Source: Nitrosomonas eutropha (GTDB lineage Bacteria > Pseudomonadota > Gammaproteobacteria > Burkholderiales > Nitrosomonadaceae). Taken from it: a DNA stretch of 64,000 nt. The notes under the pieces were generated by a model that did not search any database, had not been told where the DNA came from, and saw nothing but the letters and a program-made list of their open reading frames with translations. The translations under genes were made by a program, and so were the position numbers. The DNA lies in contig NZ_QICQ01000007.1 of assembly GCF_003201195.1 (NCBI RefSeq), forward strand, positions 1-64,000. Direction: 5' to 3'. Shown here in pieces: positions 35,270-42,418 of the stretch (positions are counted from its first letter, which is position 1; each line of letters starts with the position of its first letter).

Positions 35270-35360
35270 TTTTATTCTCATACAAGATATTTACAAAGGA
35301 TAAATACGGCATCCCCAGAGTCGAGTTTAGCTTTCCAGAACCACTACGGCCTAAGTCTCC

Positions 35361-36368
35361 TTAAAATTGCTCACTCTTCCAGACCGTCAGTATTTTTCCG
35401 AACACCTCAAAGTCCATTCCTTCCACGATATCAAAGGGATCATAATCCGAGTTTTTCGATTTTGCCCGATAGATAACGCCACCATCTGTTGTAGGTATGC
35501 GCTGGATAGTTTTGATGTAGCCGTGATTTCCTACCCGAAAGAAGTAAACCGCATCTGAATCTACTTCTGTCACCCCACGGTCCATTAGAAGCGGATCGCC
35601 TGGGTTGAACATGGGTTGCATTGACGGTCCGAATCCGGTCACGATGCAAAGATTATTTACGCCAGTATGTCGCCTTACATTCAGTCGTAACCATTCATGA
35701 TCAACGTGCCAACTTTTGATGACACCGACCATACCATCAAGTATCAGGCCATTACCCATTGAGCCACCGGCATCATACTGCGGGATAACCACTTCATCAG
35801 GCTGAGGGGTACTGTCAAAAAAACTTACTCTGTGCGATGGCTGCGGGGTAGTGATGTCTAGACCAGGTTCTACGTTAGATTCATTGAACCCGTGCATCTC
35901 AATATCAGATCGAGGCGAGTATTTCGGAAGTTTCCCTGTTAACAACCATTCAATACTGAATTTAGTTTTCGAGAGTGCCAACAGGGGCTTGGGTCCGAGT
36001 TTTGTTTGTCCAGAAAACCATTGCGAGACTAGTCCTTCTGACACATTGCAAAATTTCGCCAGTTCTCGTGGCGACTCTATTCTTAATTCCCGCATAACTT
36101 CAAGCAGGCGATCTCCTAATGTATCCATCACATCCATGTCTGGATCATCAGGGTCGATTGTTATCTCGCTACTAAGCCAGCCGGTTGGATAATTTGGCGC
36201 ATAATTTTCTTCCATCTGCGCGGCCACTTTTTCGCCAAATGATTTTCTTCCAGCGATCATATCTCCCAGTTGTCTGTCTGGTTTTTTGAATTTCCTGCCT
36301 GCTACGGCCAGAGTGTATTTATCAACTAAGGCAGCAAGATTCTTCCTTCTTATTTCTGAAATATCCAT
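35361..36368 (-). CDS. CI-like phage repressor with LexA-type autoprotease domain
   Basis: The 335-residue protein has two helix-turn-helix-like regions, one near 1-60 (LAALVDKYTLAVAGRKFKK) and one near 80-135 (ESPRELAKFCNVSEGLVSQW). The C-terminal S24/LexA peptidase carries the Ser in GFGPSMQPMF and the Lys in HGYIKTIQR. Such repressors cleave themselves after DNA damage, starting induction. The ATG at 36366-36368 is placed at the expected transcription start of PRM, so the mRNA may be leaderless. Five palindromic operators in the window suit it. Confidence 0.92.
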   Translation of the reverse strand: MDISEIRRKNLAALVDKYTLAVAGRKFKKPDRQLGDMIAGRKSFGEKVAAQMEENYAPNYPTGWLSSEITIDPDDPDMDVMDTLGDRLLEVMRELRIESPRELAKFCNVSEGLVSQWFSGQTKLGPKPLLALSKTKFSIEWLLTGKLPKYSPRSDIEMHGFNESNVEPGLDITTPQPSHRVSFFDSTPQPDEVVIPQYDAGGSMGNGLILDGMVGVIKSWHVDHEWLRLNVRRHTGVNNLCIVTGFGPSMQPMFNPGDPLLMDRGVTEVDSDAVYFFRVGNHGYIKTIQRIPTTDGGVIYRAKSKNSDYDPFDIVEGMDFEVFGKILTVWKSEQF

Positions 36369-36374
36369 TTGTGC

Positions 36375-36403
36375 ATTACACCAAATGGTTAACATTCAGT
36401 AAA
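36375..36403 (-). promoter_or_regulatory. PRM-like promoter of the repressor
   Basis: On the minus strand, TTTACT (36398-36403), 17 bp and TGTAAT (36375-36380) lead to a start at or next to the A of the repressor ATG. An operator covers the -10 and spacer. Confidence 0.65.
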
Positions 36404-36443
36404 TGCACCGTACAGTGTTGACATATACACCACGTGGTGTATA
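36376..36443. promoter_or_regulatory. Three repressor operators at PRM/PR
   Basis: Sites are TTACACCAAATGGTTAA (36376-36392), GCACCGTACAGTGT (36405-36418) and the perfect 20-bp palindrome TATACACCACGTGGTGTATA (36424-36443). Centres are 22-27 bp apart, as in a lambda-like triple operator. The same half-site (ACACC) recurs at PL. Confidence 0.75.
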
Positions 36444-36445
36444 GT
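36418..36445 (+). promoter_or_regulatory. PR-like promoter
   Basis: TTGACA (36418-36423), a 16-bp spacer and TATAGT (36440-36445) form a strong promoter. The spacer is the perfect operator palindrome. The predicted start coincides with the ATG of the Cro-like gene at 36452. Confidence 0.8.
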
Positions 36446-36451
36446 TGCTCT

Positions 36452-36703
36452 ATGGAATTAATCGAATACATAAAAAAATTATCTATAAGTGATCGTAATG
36501 ATTTCGCCGTTTGTTGCGAAACCTCATTTGCACACCTGAGAAATATTGCCTACGGATACAGGCGTGCTGGCGAATTGTTATGCATCAACATTGAGCGCGA
36601 ATCGGGTGGATTAGTTAAATGTGAAACCCTCCGCCCCGACGTTGACTGGGGCTATCTGCGCAACAGTCGCCCCCAGACCAAACCCATACAGGAACAATCA
36701 TGA
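36452..36703 (+). CDS. Cro/YdaS-like regulator
   Basis: The 83-residue protein begins MELIEYIKKLSISDRNDFAV and has a helix-turn-helix feel (FAHLRNIAYGYRRAGELLC), like YdaS/Cro proteins. It is the first gene from PR, opposite the repressor, which is the place of Cro. No ribosome site precedes the ATG, consistent with a leaderless transcript. It overlaps the next gene by 4 bases. Confidence 0.75.
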   Translation: MELIEYIKKLSISDRNDFAVCCETSFAHLRNIAYGYRRAGELLCINIERESGGLVKCETLRPDVDWGYLRNSRPQTKPIQEQS

Positions 36704-37005
36704 CGCCATTGTCATCTGCGGTTGCTGAAAGATCACGCAAGGCGCATTCATTGGTATTGCAGCGTCTTGCATCGGTAGGACAGGTGAAGGTGGCTGAGAT
36801 GATCGGCACGTCGGAATCGACTATCTCCCGCTTCGTCAATACCGACCTGGAACGTTCCTGCCAGATATTGGCAGCACTGGGATTGAAGGTGGTGCCGATT
36901 GAGCTTAGATGCTATGAGCCGCGCAAGATCGCCATTCTGATGGAGTTAGCGCGGGATCACTTGAATCAGCTTGAGACAGTAGAGCAGCTGTCTTTTGATG
37001 ACTGA
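36700..37005 (+). CDS. CII-like transcription activator
   Basis: The 101-residue protein has the CII pattern: VLQRLASVGQVKVAEMIG, then TSESTISRFVNTDLERSCQI (HTH) and LAALGLKVVPIE. CII activates lysogeny promoters at the repressor and integrase genes. It is coupled to the Cro-like gene (ATGA). The position fits lambda order (cro-cII). Confidence 0.82.
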   Translation: MTPLSSAVAERSRKAHSLVLQRLASVGQVKVAEMIGTSESTISRFVNTDLERSCQILAALGLKVVPIELRCYEPRKIAILMELARDHLNQLETVEQLSFDD

Positions 37006-37126
37006 CGGGGAGGGCAGAATGATCCCGTCTACAGAATTACTCCCTGGCATTTCCTTGCCTTACCGCAGCGGGCAGCGTGGGCTCCCCCTTTCTCTCCTTA
37101 TCCCACGTAGCCGGATGCCCGCATTT

Positions 37127-37405
37127 TCAGGTGACGGTTATGTCGATATGTTTTCCGGCTCGTGTGGCCAGGGTGATCAGCATATCCAGGCTAAATTTTT
37201 CCCATTTTCCACGCATCAGATCGGATACACGAGACTGGCCAATGCCAAGTGTTTTAGCAGCTGTTTCCTGCGTCCATTCACGTTCGCGGATTGTTTTGCG
37301 CAGGTTGCTCATCAATTCTGCCCTCAGAGTATAAATGGCCGATTCTTCTGGCTTAAACCCAAGATCTTTGAATACGTTTCCGCTGGATTTGGTAATTTTT
37401 TCCAT
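37127..37405 (-). CDS. HigA-like antitoxin (XRE family)
   Basis: The 92-residue protein has an XRE helix-turn-helix: TIREREWTQETAAKTLGIGQ then SRVSDLMRGKWEKF. It belongs to the HTH_37/HigA-type antitoxins, with an N-terminal segment that would bind the toxin. It follows the toxin gene by 6 bp on the same strand, as in higBA loci where toxin comes first. It should repress its own promoter at 37768. Confidence 0.85.
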   Translation of the reverse strand: MEKITKSSGNVFKDLGFKPEESAIYTLRAELMSNLRKTIREREWTQETAAKTLGIGQSRVSDLMRGKWEKFSLDMLITLATRAGKHIDITVT

Positions 37406-37411
37406 CGATTG

Positions 37412-37729
37412 TTACTCCTTCATGATTTGCTTGTAACGCTGTTCTGCCAGCGCTATGTCGTGTTTGCTGGTTTTCTGCGTTTTCTTGTGGAATGCATGCA
37501 GGATATAAACGGCGTCCTGCATTTTTGCCACGTAAATTACACGCCATTCGCCCATTACGTGGATCCTGATTTCGTAGGTACCTGGTCCAACGGAGAGCAT
37601 CGGTTTGAAATCGGATGGCATCAGTCCTTGTTGCACGGCGAAAAGCTCAAAACCAACTGCCTTGCGGGCTTCTTCCGGAAAGTTTTTCAGATCGTCGAGG
37701 CTGGATCCAATGAATCTAAGCGGCTTCAT
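37412..37729 (-). CDS. HigB/Gp49-like RelE-family toxin
   Basis: The 105-residue protein has the phage-derived Gp49-like pattern: MKPLRFIGSSLDDLKNFP, AVGFELFAVQQGLMPSDFKP, GTYEIRIHVMGEWRVIYVAK and ILHAFHKKTQKT. These toxins are usually ribosome-dependent mRNA endonucleases. The ATG at 37727-37729 gives the family length. The pair lies on the minus strand between the CII-like gene and the replication gene, so it is expressed independently of PR. Confidence 0.87.
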   Translation of the reverse strand: MKPLRFIGSSLDDLKNFPEEARKAVGFELFAVQQGLMPSDFKPMLSVGPGTYEIRIHVMGEWRVIYVAKMQDAVYILHAFHKKTQKTSKHDIALAEQRYKQIMKE

Positions 37730-37767
37730 AGGCTGAATTATATAAATATCATGATAATTTATCAATG

Positions 37768-37781
37768 TATTTATATAAATA
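37768..37781. promoter_or_regulatory. Palindrome upstream of the toxin gene
   Basis: TATTTATATAAATA is a perfect 14-bp palindrome in an AT-rich region between the toxin and the primase gene. It is a likely HigA operator, and it may also affect primase expression. Confidence 0.5.
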
Positions 37782-37794
37782 TGGGTAAGTATAA

Positions 37795-40128
37795 ATGACC
37801 CCTAACCGGATCGATTTCAAGCGAATTGCTGATGCTGCACTTGGCCGTGCACATGCGCTGGTGCCTCAGTGGTTGCCGGGCGGTGATACGGCCGGGGCTG
37901 AATATAAGTGTTTGAATCCGACACGTTCTGATCATCGTAAGGGGTCGTTCTCGATCAACCTGGTATCCGGGGTATGGTCTGACTTTGCGACTGGGGATTC
38001 CGGTGCTGATCTGATCAGTCTGTATGCGTATATCCATTGTCTTTCGCAGCTCGATGCGGCCAAGGCAGTCGCTGAGCAGGTAGGGATCGATCTGGAGTCA
38101 TCTGTTCCGGCAAAAGAGGAAAAATCGTTGGATAAGCCAGCGAGGAAGCGATCTCTTTGGGTGCCAATAGTGCCGGTGCCAGAGGATGCACCGCCGGCAC
38201 CGGTTGCGCATCCGGTGCGCGGGCGATCCGTCAAGCACTGGGATTATTTCGATCAGGAAGGCCGTGTGCTGGGTGCTGTGCACCGGTTCCAGACTTCTGA
38301 TGGTGGCAAAGAGATTTTGCCATGCGTATTTGCGCAGCATGAGTTATCCGATAAGCGTGAGTGGCGCTGGATGGCTTTCCCGGAGCCGAGGCCGCTGTAT
38401 GGGTTGCGTCAGCTTGAGCTGCACCCTGAGCGGCCGGTGCTGCTGGTGGAAGGGGAGAAGTGTGCGGATGCGGGCAGGGTTGCGCTTGAGGATGAATTCG
38501 TATCAGTAAGTTGGTCAGGTGGCAGCAAGGCGGTAGATAAATCCGATTGGCAGCCACTGGCTGGTAAGGTGATTTATGCCTTCCCGGATTGCGATGCGAA
38601 ACGTGATGCTGTCGGCAATCTGCTGCCTGAGCATAAGCAACCAGGGATGGTGGCAATACTCAAGATACGGGATTTGTTGCTCAAGCTGGATCCTGCAACG
38701 AAGTTTCGGCTAGTACCGATTCCTGCCCCCGGTGATAAGCTGGATGGCTGGGATATCGCGGATGCAGTCGAGGAAGGCATGCCGAAGGAAGCGTTGCTGG
38801 TATTGATTCGATCGGCGCCGGAATGGCAGGCGGAGCCTGAAAGGGCTGAGCGGCAAAGTGCTGGTGAGGGTGATGATGGGCCGCCCTGGTCTGTCAGGGA
38901 TTTGGTATGGGATGGCAAGAAACCGGCCGCCTGTCTGTCGAACGTGTACGACATCCTGGAGCACGATAAAAAATGGCGAAATGTGATCGCCTATGACGAA
39001 TTTTCTTACCGGGTGGTGAAGCTGAAACCACCGCCATTTGTGGGCGGTGAAACGGGTGAATGGAACGGGGATGACGATGTGCAGACCTCGATGTGGATCA
39101 CGCGTAAATATGGCTTTGCTCCCCGGGAAAACATGACTGCGCTGGCGGTGGAATCGCTGGCGAGGTTTCACAAGTTTAACCCGGTGCAGGATTATCTGCG
39201 CTCCCTGAAATGGGATGGTATTTCGCGCGTGGATGACTGGATAACTGATTTCATCCATGCCCCAAAGTCAAAGTATGTCTGGCGGGTTGCCCGCTGGTTT
39301 CTGGTGGGGATGGTTGCGCGCGCGATGCGGCCCGGTATCAAGTTTGATTATTGCCTGGTACTGGAAGGCGATCAGGGACGCGGTAAATCATCGCTCCTGC
39401 GCGTTTTGGGTGGTGGGTGGTTCGGTGATACCGATCTGGATCTGCACAGCAAGGACAGCATGTCTGCGCTGCGTGGCAAGTGGTTGTATGAGATCTCCGA
39501 GCTGGGATCGTTGGCTCGTTCCGAAGCAACCAAGCAAAAGTCATTCTTTTCGCGCGAGGTGGATGAATTCCGGCCGGTTTATGGGGCGCGTGAAGTACGT
39601 TGCCCGCGTCAGCTGGTGTTCTGTGGAACCACCAATGAGTGGGAATGGAACAAGGATCAGACAGGCGGCCGGCGGTTCTGGCCAATCGAATGCACAGGTG
39701 AAATCAATATCGATGGCCTGGCAGCGGTGCGGGATCAGTTGTTTGCCGAGGCGTATCAGATTTATCTGTCTGGTGAACGCTTCTGGCCAACCAACCGCGA
39801 GCAGATCGATATTTTTAACCCGGAACAGTTCAGGAGGAGTGTATCGGATAGCTATCTGGATATGATCGAAAATTGGATTGCAGAACAGTATAAGGAGTTC
39901 TGCATTGCGGATGTGGCAACCGATTGCCTGAAGATCGACGCGGCACGACTGAGCAGGGATGTGCAGACGCGGATCGGCAGTGCATTACGGAAGTTGGGCT
40001 GCAGGAGGATTGAAAAACGCACGCACGCCGTTACCCGATACTGGTACAAGGCCCCCCAAGAAATGGGCTCAGGTCATAAATCGGGACAGGATGATGCGAA
40101 AGGAGAGGATCGTGGCATCGATTTTTGA
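37795..40128 (+). CDS. Phage primase-helicase (Toprim plus VapE/SF3 helicase)
   Basis: The 777-residue protein has an N-terminal primase-like part (about 1-130), a Toprim domain with LLVEGEKCADAGR (near 217), and a C-terminal VapE-type helicase (about 420-720). The helicase has the P-loop LEGDQGRGKSSLLRVLGGGW, the motif LYEISELGSL with acidic residues, and FCGTTNEWEWNKDQTGGRRFW. It should open the origin, prime and unwind phage DNA. It is followed by a repeat-rich gap that may be the origin it acts on. Confidence 0.9.
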   Translation: MTPNRIDFKRIADAALGRAHALVPQWLPGGDTAGAEYKCLNPTRSDHRKGSFSINLVSGVWSDFATGDSGADLISLYAYIHCLSQLDAAKAVAEQVGIDLESSVPAKEEKSLDKPARKRSLWVPIVPVPEDAPPAPVAHPVRGRSVKHWDYFDQEGRVLGAVHRFQTSDGGKEILPCVFAQHELSDKREWRWMAFPEPRPLYGLRQLELHPERPVLLVEGEKCADAGRVALEDEFVSVSWSGGSKAVDKSDWQPLAGKVIYAFPDCDAKRDAVGNLLPEHKQPGMVAILKIRDLLLKLDPATKFRLVPIPAPGDKLDGWDIADAVEEGMPKEALLVLIRSAPEWQAEPERAERQSAGEGDDGPPWSVRDLVWDGKKPAACLSNVYDILEHDKKWRNVIAYDEFSYRVVKLKPPPFVGGETGEWNGDDDVQTSMWITRKYGFAPRENMTALAVESLARFHKFNPVQDYLRSLKWDGISRVDDWITDFIHAPKSKYVWRVARWFLVGMVARAMRPGIKFDYCLVLEGDQGRGKSSLLRVLGGGWFGDTDLDLHSKDSMSALRGKWLYEISELGSLARSEATKQKSFFSREVDEFRPVYGAREVRCPRQLVFCGTTNEWEWNKDQTGGRRFWPIECTGEINIDGLAAVRDQLFAEAYQIYLSGERFWPTNREQIDIFNPEQFRRSVSDSYLDMIENWIAEQYKEFCIADVATDCLKIDAARLSRDVQTRIGSALRKLGCRRIEKRTHAVTRYWYKAPQEMGSGHKSGQDDAKGEDRGIDF

Positions 40129-40436
40129 TTTCATGTTCCTAACCTTCCTAACCTATGCGCTGAGGTTAGGAACCTTGAAACCCTCATGGACAGGGCTTCT
40201 TCCTAACCTTCCTAACCTTCCCTACCTGTTTCCAATATACATGTGTACGCGTTATGCGCGCGACGCGCGACGTGTCAATTCTATATATAAATAACTTTTA
40301 TTTTAGGTTAGGAAGGTTAGGAAGGTTAGGAAGAACAAGCAGGCACGCGGCTTTAGAGGTTCCCAACCTAGTTCCCAACCTAGTTCGAGGTTGGGAAGGT
40401 TTGGTCAGATAAATTGACATGCTATTAAGGGGATAA
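40129..40436. repeat. Replication-origin-like inverted repeats
   Basis: TTCCTAACCT and AGGTTAGGAA form a 10-bp stem at 40145-40172. A 23-bp inverted repeat (40197-40219 with 40313-40335) made of CCTAACCTT units encloses a GC/CG-rich block (GCGCGCGACGCGCGACG) and an AT-rich block. A third hairpin, TTCCCAACCT/AGGTTGGGAA, is at 40372-40397, and GTTCCCAACCTA is repeated at 40359 and 40371. The stems of hairpins 1 and 3 differ by matched base changes. No protein gene is seen. Confidence 0.75.
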
Positions 40437-40676
40437 GTGGATTACGGAAAAGATTTTCGGCAGGCAACACAGCAGGTTGTGGAGTTATCTCGCTTTGAGC
40501 GACAGGTAATTAATCGACGTGCGAAGGAGTTGGCGCAATTGGCAGAGATTGCATATAGGGAAAAGCTGATAGAGATTGCGCTCCTGGATAAAGATATGGA
40601 TGGCACGATTGACCTGATGGTGATTAAGAGATCTATCCCTGAAATCGATTCTGAAATGGGTGCTTGTGATGGATAA
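40437..40676 (+). CDS. Hypothetical phage protein
   Basis: The 79-residue, mostly helical protein (FRQATQQVVELSRFERQVIN and KELAQLAEIAYREKLIEIAL) starts with GTG at 40437 after AAGGGG. No family was recognised. It begins a tightly overlapping set of small genes up to the Q-like gene. Confidence 0.65.
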   Translation: MDYGKDFRQATQQVVELSRFERQVINRRAKELAQLAEIAYREKLIEIALLDKDMDGTIDLMVIKRSIPEIDSEMGACDG

Positions 40677-40848
40677 GGATGAGGTACGCCAGTTGTTTCC
40701 GCAGTGCATTGCCTTTGCAGATGAGTGCCGGCGTGTGTTTGGCGATGATATCCAGCTGGTCTACGTGGAAGAAAATGGCCGATCGCTGGGTAAGCGTGGC
40801 GAGGCCGGTATGAAAACAGCTTTATCCGGTGATGTGAATAATCCATGA
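40669..40848 (+). CDS. Hypothetical small phage protein
   Basis: The 59-residue protein starts at ATG 40669, overlapping the preceding stop. Its middle (ADECRRVFGDDIQLVYVEENG) is like small ORFs found near replication genes in other phages, but no function is known. Confidence 0.65.
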   Translation: MDKDEVRQLFPQCIAFADECRRVFGDDIQLVYVEENGRSLGKRGEAGMKTALSGDVNNP

Positions 40849-41030
40849 GCGGCGTGCTATTCAGTTGGATGTACGGTGATCCGGCAGAGGTGGTGGATCG
40901 GTTGCGTTCTTTGCGGGAACGGTTGGAGCAAGCAGAAAAAGAGCAATTGGTACGGGAGCGTCGCAGGAAGGCCCGGCGGATCCGGAAACTGGTGAAGGCA
41001 GCAAAAGCGGGAAAGTTAAAGGAGAGGTGA
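40845..41030 (+). CDS. Small basic coiled-coil phage protein
   Basis: The 61-residue protein has a strongly charged helix (VVDRLRSLRERLEQAEKEQL) followed by a Lys/Arg-rich tail, so it may bind nucleic acid. It overlaps the preceding stop (ATGA) and ends 1 bp before the next gene. No family was recognised. Confidence 0.6.
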   Translation: MSGVLFSWMYGDPAEVVDRLRSLRERLEQAEKEQLVRERRRKARRIRKLVKAAKAGKLKER

Positions 41031-41031
41031 G

Positions 41032-41412
41032 ATGGAAGAAGCGATCGTCGTCAGCAGGTTGTGCAGGTGGGCAAAGTGGAAGCTGGGCAGTGGCAGGCAT
41101 CTGGGGTTTAAGTCACAGGTTAACTTTGTACGATTGGCTGGTGAGGAAGCGGTGTGTCCGGATTACGATATCGATAGAGAGTGTATTGAAACCAATGACG
41201 CGATCGAGCAATTGCCGGAACTTTACAAACTGGTGGTGCGGGTCGAATATCTGAGCGAGTGCAGAAATGACGGTGAGCGTGCGGTCAGGATTGGTGTTTG
41301 TAAAAGGTCATTTATATCATATAGATCAACTGCTTATAAATATATCGGTGAATTTTTGATGAAATCTCAAAGAAATCGCTTGCACATGGTGCACGATTTT
41401 GGCATGATCTAG
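41032..41412 (+). CDS. Q-like late regulator (putative antiterminator)
   Basis: The 126-residue protein has a central acidic segment and a C-terminal helical part ending in SFISYRSTAYKYIGEFL, similar to sigma-like or Q/ArpU-type late regulators of lambdoid phages. Assignment rests mostly on position: it is the last early gene, directly before a strong terminator and the terminase operon. Q proteins let RNA polymerase pass terminators into late genes. Evidence from residues alone is weak. Confidence 0.55.
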   Translation: MEEAIVVSRLCRWAKWKLGSGRHLGFKSQVNFVRLAGEEAVCPDYDIDRECIETNDAIEQLPELYKLVVRVEYLSECRNDGERAVRIGVCKRSFISYRSTAYKYIGEFLMKSQRNRLHMVHDFGMI

Positions 41413-41459
41413 GCAAAGTGGCGTTGGTGCGTGATCGTGCCGAAAACGCTAAACAGAGA

Positions 41460-41484
41460 CCCGTTCCCCCGAACGGGTTTTTTT
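41460..41484 (+). terminator. Terminator before the late genes
   Basis: CCCGTTC (41460-41466) pairs with GAACGGG (41471-41477) and is followed by seven T. Its place, between the Q-like gene and the late operon, is that of lambda tR'. Confidence 0.85.
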
Positions 41485-41498
41485 ATGGCCGTTTGAAA

Positions 41499-41822
41499 AT
41501 GAATCAGGATCGCCAGACATCTGCACAGCGTGGTTACGGTTATCGCTGGCAGAAAGCCCGGGAAGGTTACCTGCGTAAGCATCCTCTATGCGCAGATCAT
41601 GGGCGGCGTGGCCAGATCGTAGCGGCAACAGTTGTTGATCATGTTATCCCGCATCGGGGTGATAGCAAGCTGTTCTGGGATTCGGGTAACTGGCAGTCTT
41701 TATGTAAGCATTGCCATGACAGCCACAAGCAGAGGCTAGAGAAGTCCGGAATTGATGCGGGCTGCGATTTATCTGGTATCCCGCTGGATTCCAACCACCA
41801 CTGGAATCGAAAGAATTTTTAA
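41499..41822 (+). CDS. HNH endonuclease
   Basis: The 107-residue protein has the HNH motif: VVDHVIPHRGD (DH), then NWQSLCKHCHDSHKQRLE with Asn, His and the zinc-type Cys. HNH proteins of this kind sit beside terminase genes and help cut concatemeric DNA during packaging. The ATG at 41499 lies just past the terminator; a longer reading would begin upstream of it. Confidence 0.85.
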   Translation: MNQDRQTSAQRGYGYRWQKAREGYLRKHPLCADHGRRGQIVAATVVDHVIPHRGDSKLFWDSGNWQSLCKHCHDSHKQRLEKSGIDAGCDLSGIPLDSNHHWNRKNF

Positions 41823-41953
41823 ATGATCAGCCCCGGGGGGCGGGTCAAAGTCTACAGCTTTTCGCCTCCTGACCGCACTCCCCTCTCTTTGTGCATTACC
41901 GCGAAATTGGTATGGGGGTATAAGTAATTGATAAGTAAGTTATATAAAGAATT

Positions 41954-42418
41954 ATGAGAGGAAGATATCCTAAGCCGACCCATCTGAAGATTGTTGAAGG
42001 CAATCGTGGGAAGCGAGGGGTCAACAAGCAGGAGCCAGATCCGGCTTACCTCAATGACCTGGCCGCTCCAGATTATTTTTCTGCTGGTGCAAAAATTGTA
42101 TGGAGTGAGATCGTGCCAGGCTTGCGGGAAGCAAAATTGCTGACCGAAGTGGATGTTCCGATGCTGCATATGGCGTGCGAAGCCATTGCCACATATCGTC
42201 GGGCTGCACTGGAATGTGGGCAGGAATATACCGAGCCCGGTGCCAAAGAAAGAAAATCGATCAGCTACTGGGAGATGGTCAAGTCCATGGCATTCAAGCA
42301 GGCCATGACAGCACTGCAGCAGTTCGGCATGTCGCCGGCTGCACGCACACGTATCGCCGTTCAACCGCAACAGACATTACCTGGACTTGAAGAAACATCC
42401 GAAACCTACCTCACGTGA
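41954..42418 (+). CDS. Terminase small subunit (P27 family)
   Basis: The 154-residue protein has the P27 pattern: MRGRYPKPTHLKIVEGNRGK, then KIVWSEIVPGLREAKLLTEVD, and a C-terminal LQQFGMSPAARTRI. It recognises the phage DNA end for packaging. It overlaps the large subunit by about 30 bases. Confidence 0.92.
   Translation: MRGRYPKPTHLKIVEGNRGKRGVNKQEPDPAYLNDLAAPDYFSAGAKIVWSEIVPGLREAKLLTEVDVPMLHMACEAIATYRRAALECGQEYTEPGAKERKSISYWEMVKSMAFKQAMTALQQFGMSPAARTRIAVQPQQTLPGLEETSETYLT

Noticed and set aside
36995-37798. A 267-codon plus-strand frame opposite the toxin-antitoxin genes
   Set aside because: It is Cys/Phe-rich and low in charged repeats, has no recognisable motif, and is fully explained as the antisense frame of two clear genes.
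40129-40436. CRISPR array
   Set aside because: The repeats are short, inverted and not evenly spaced, with no spacers or cas genes.
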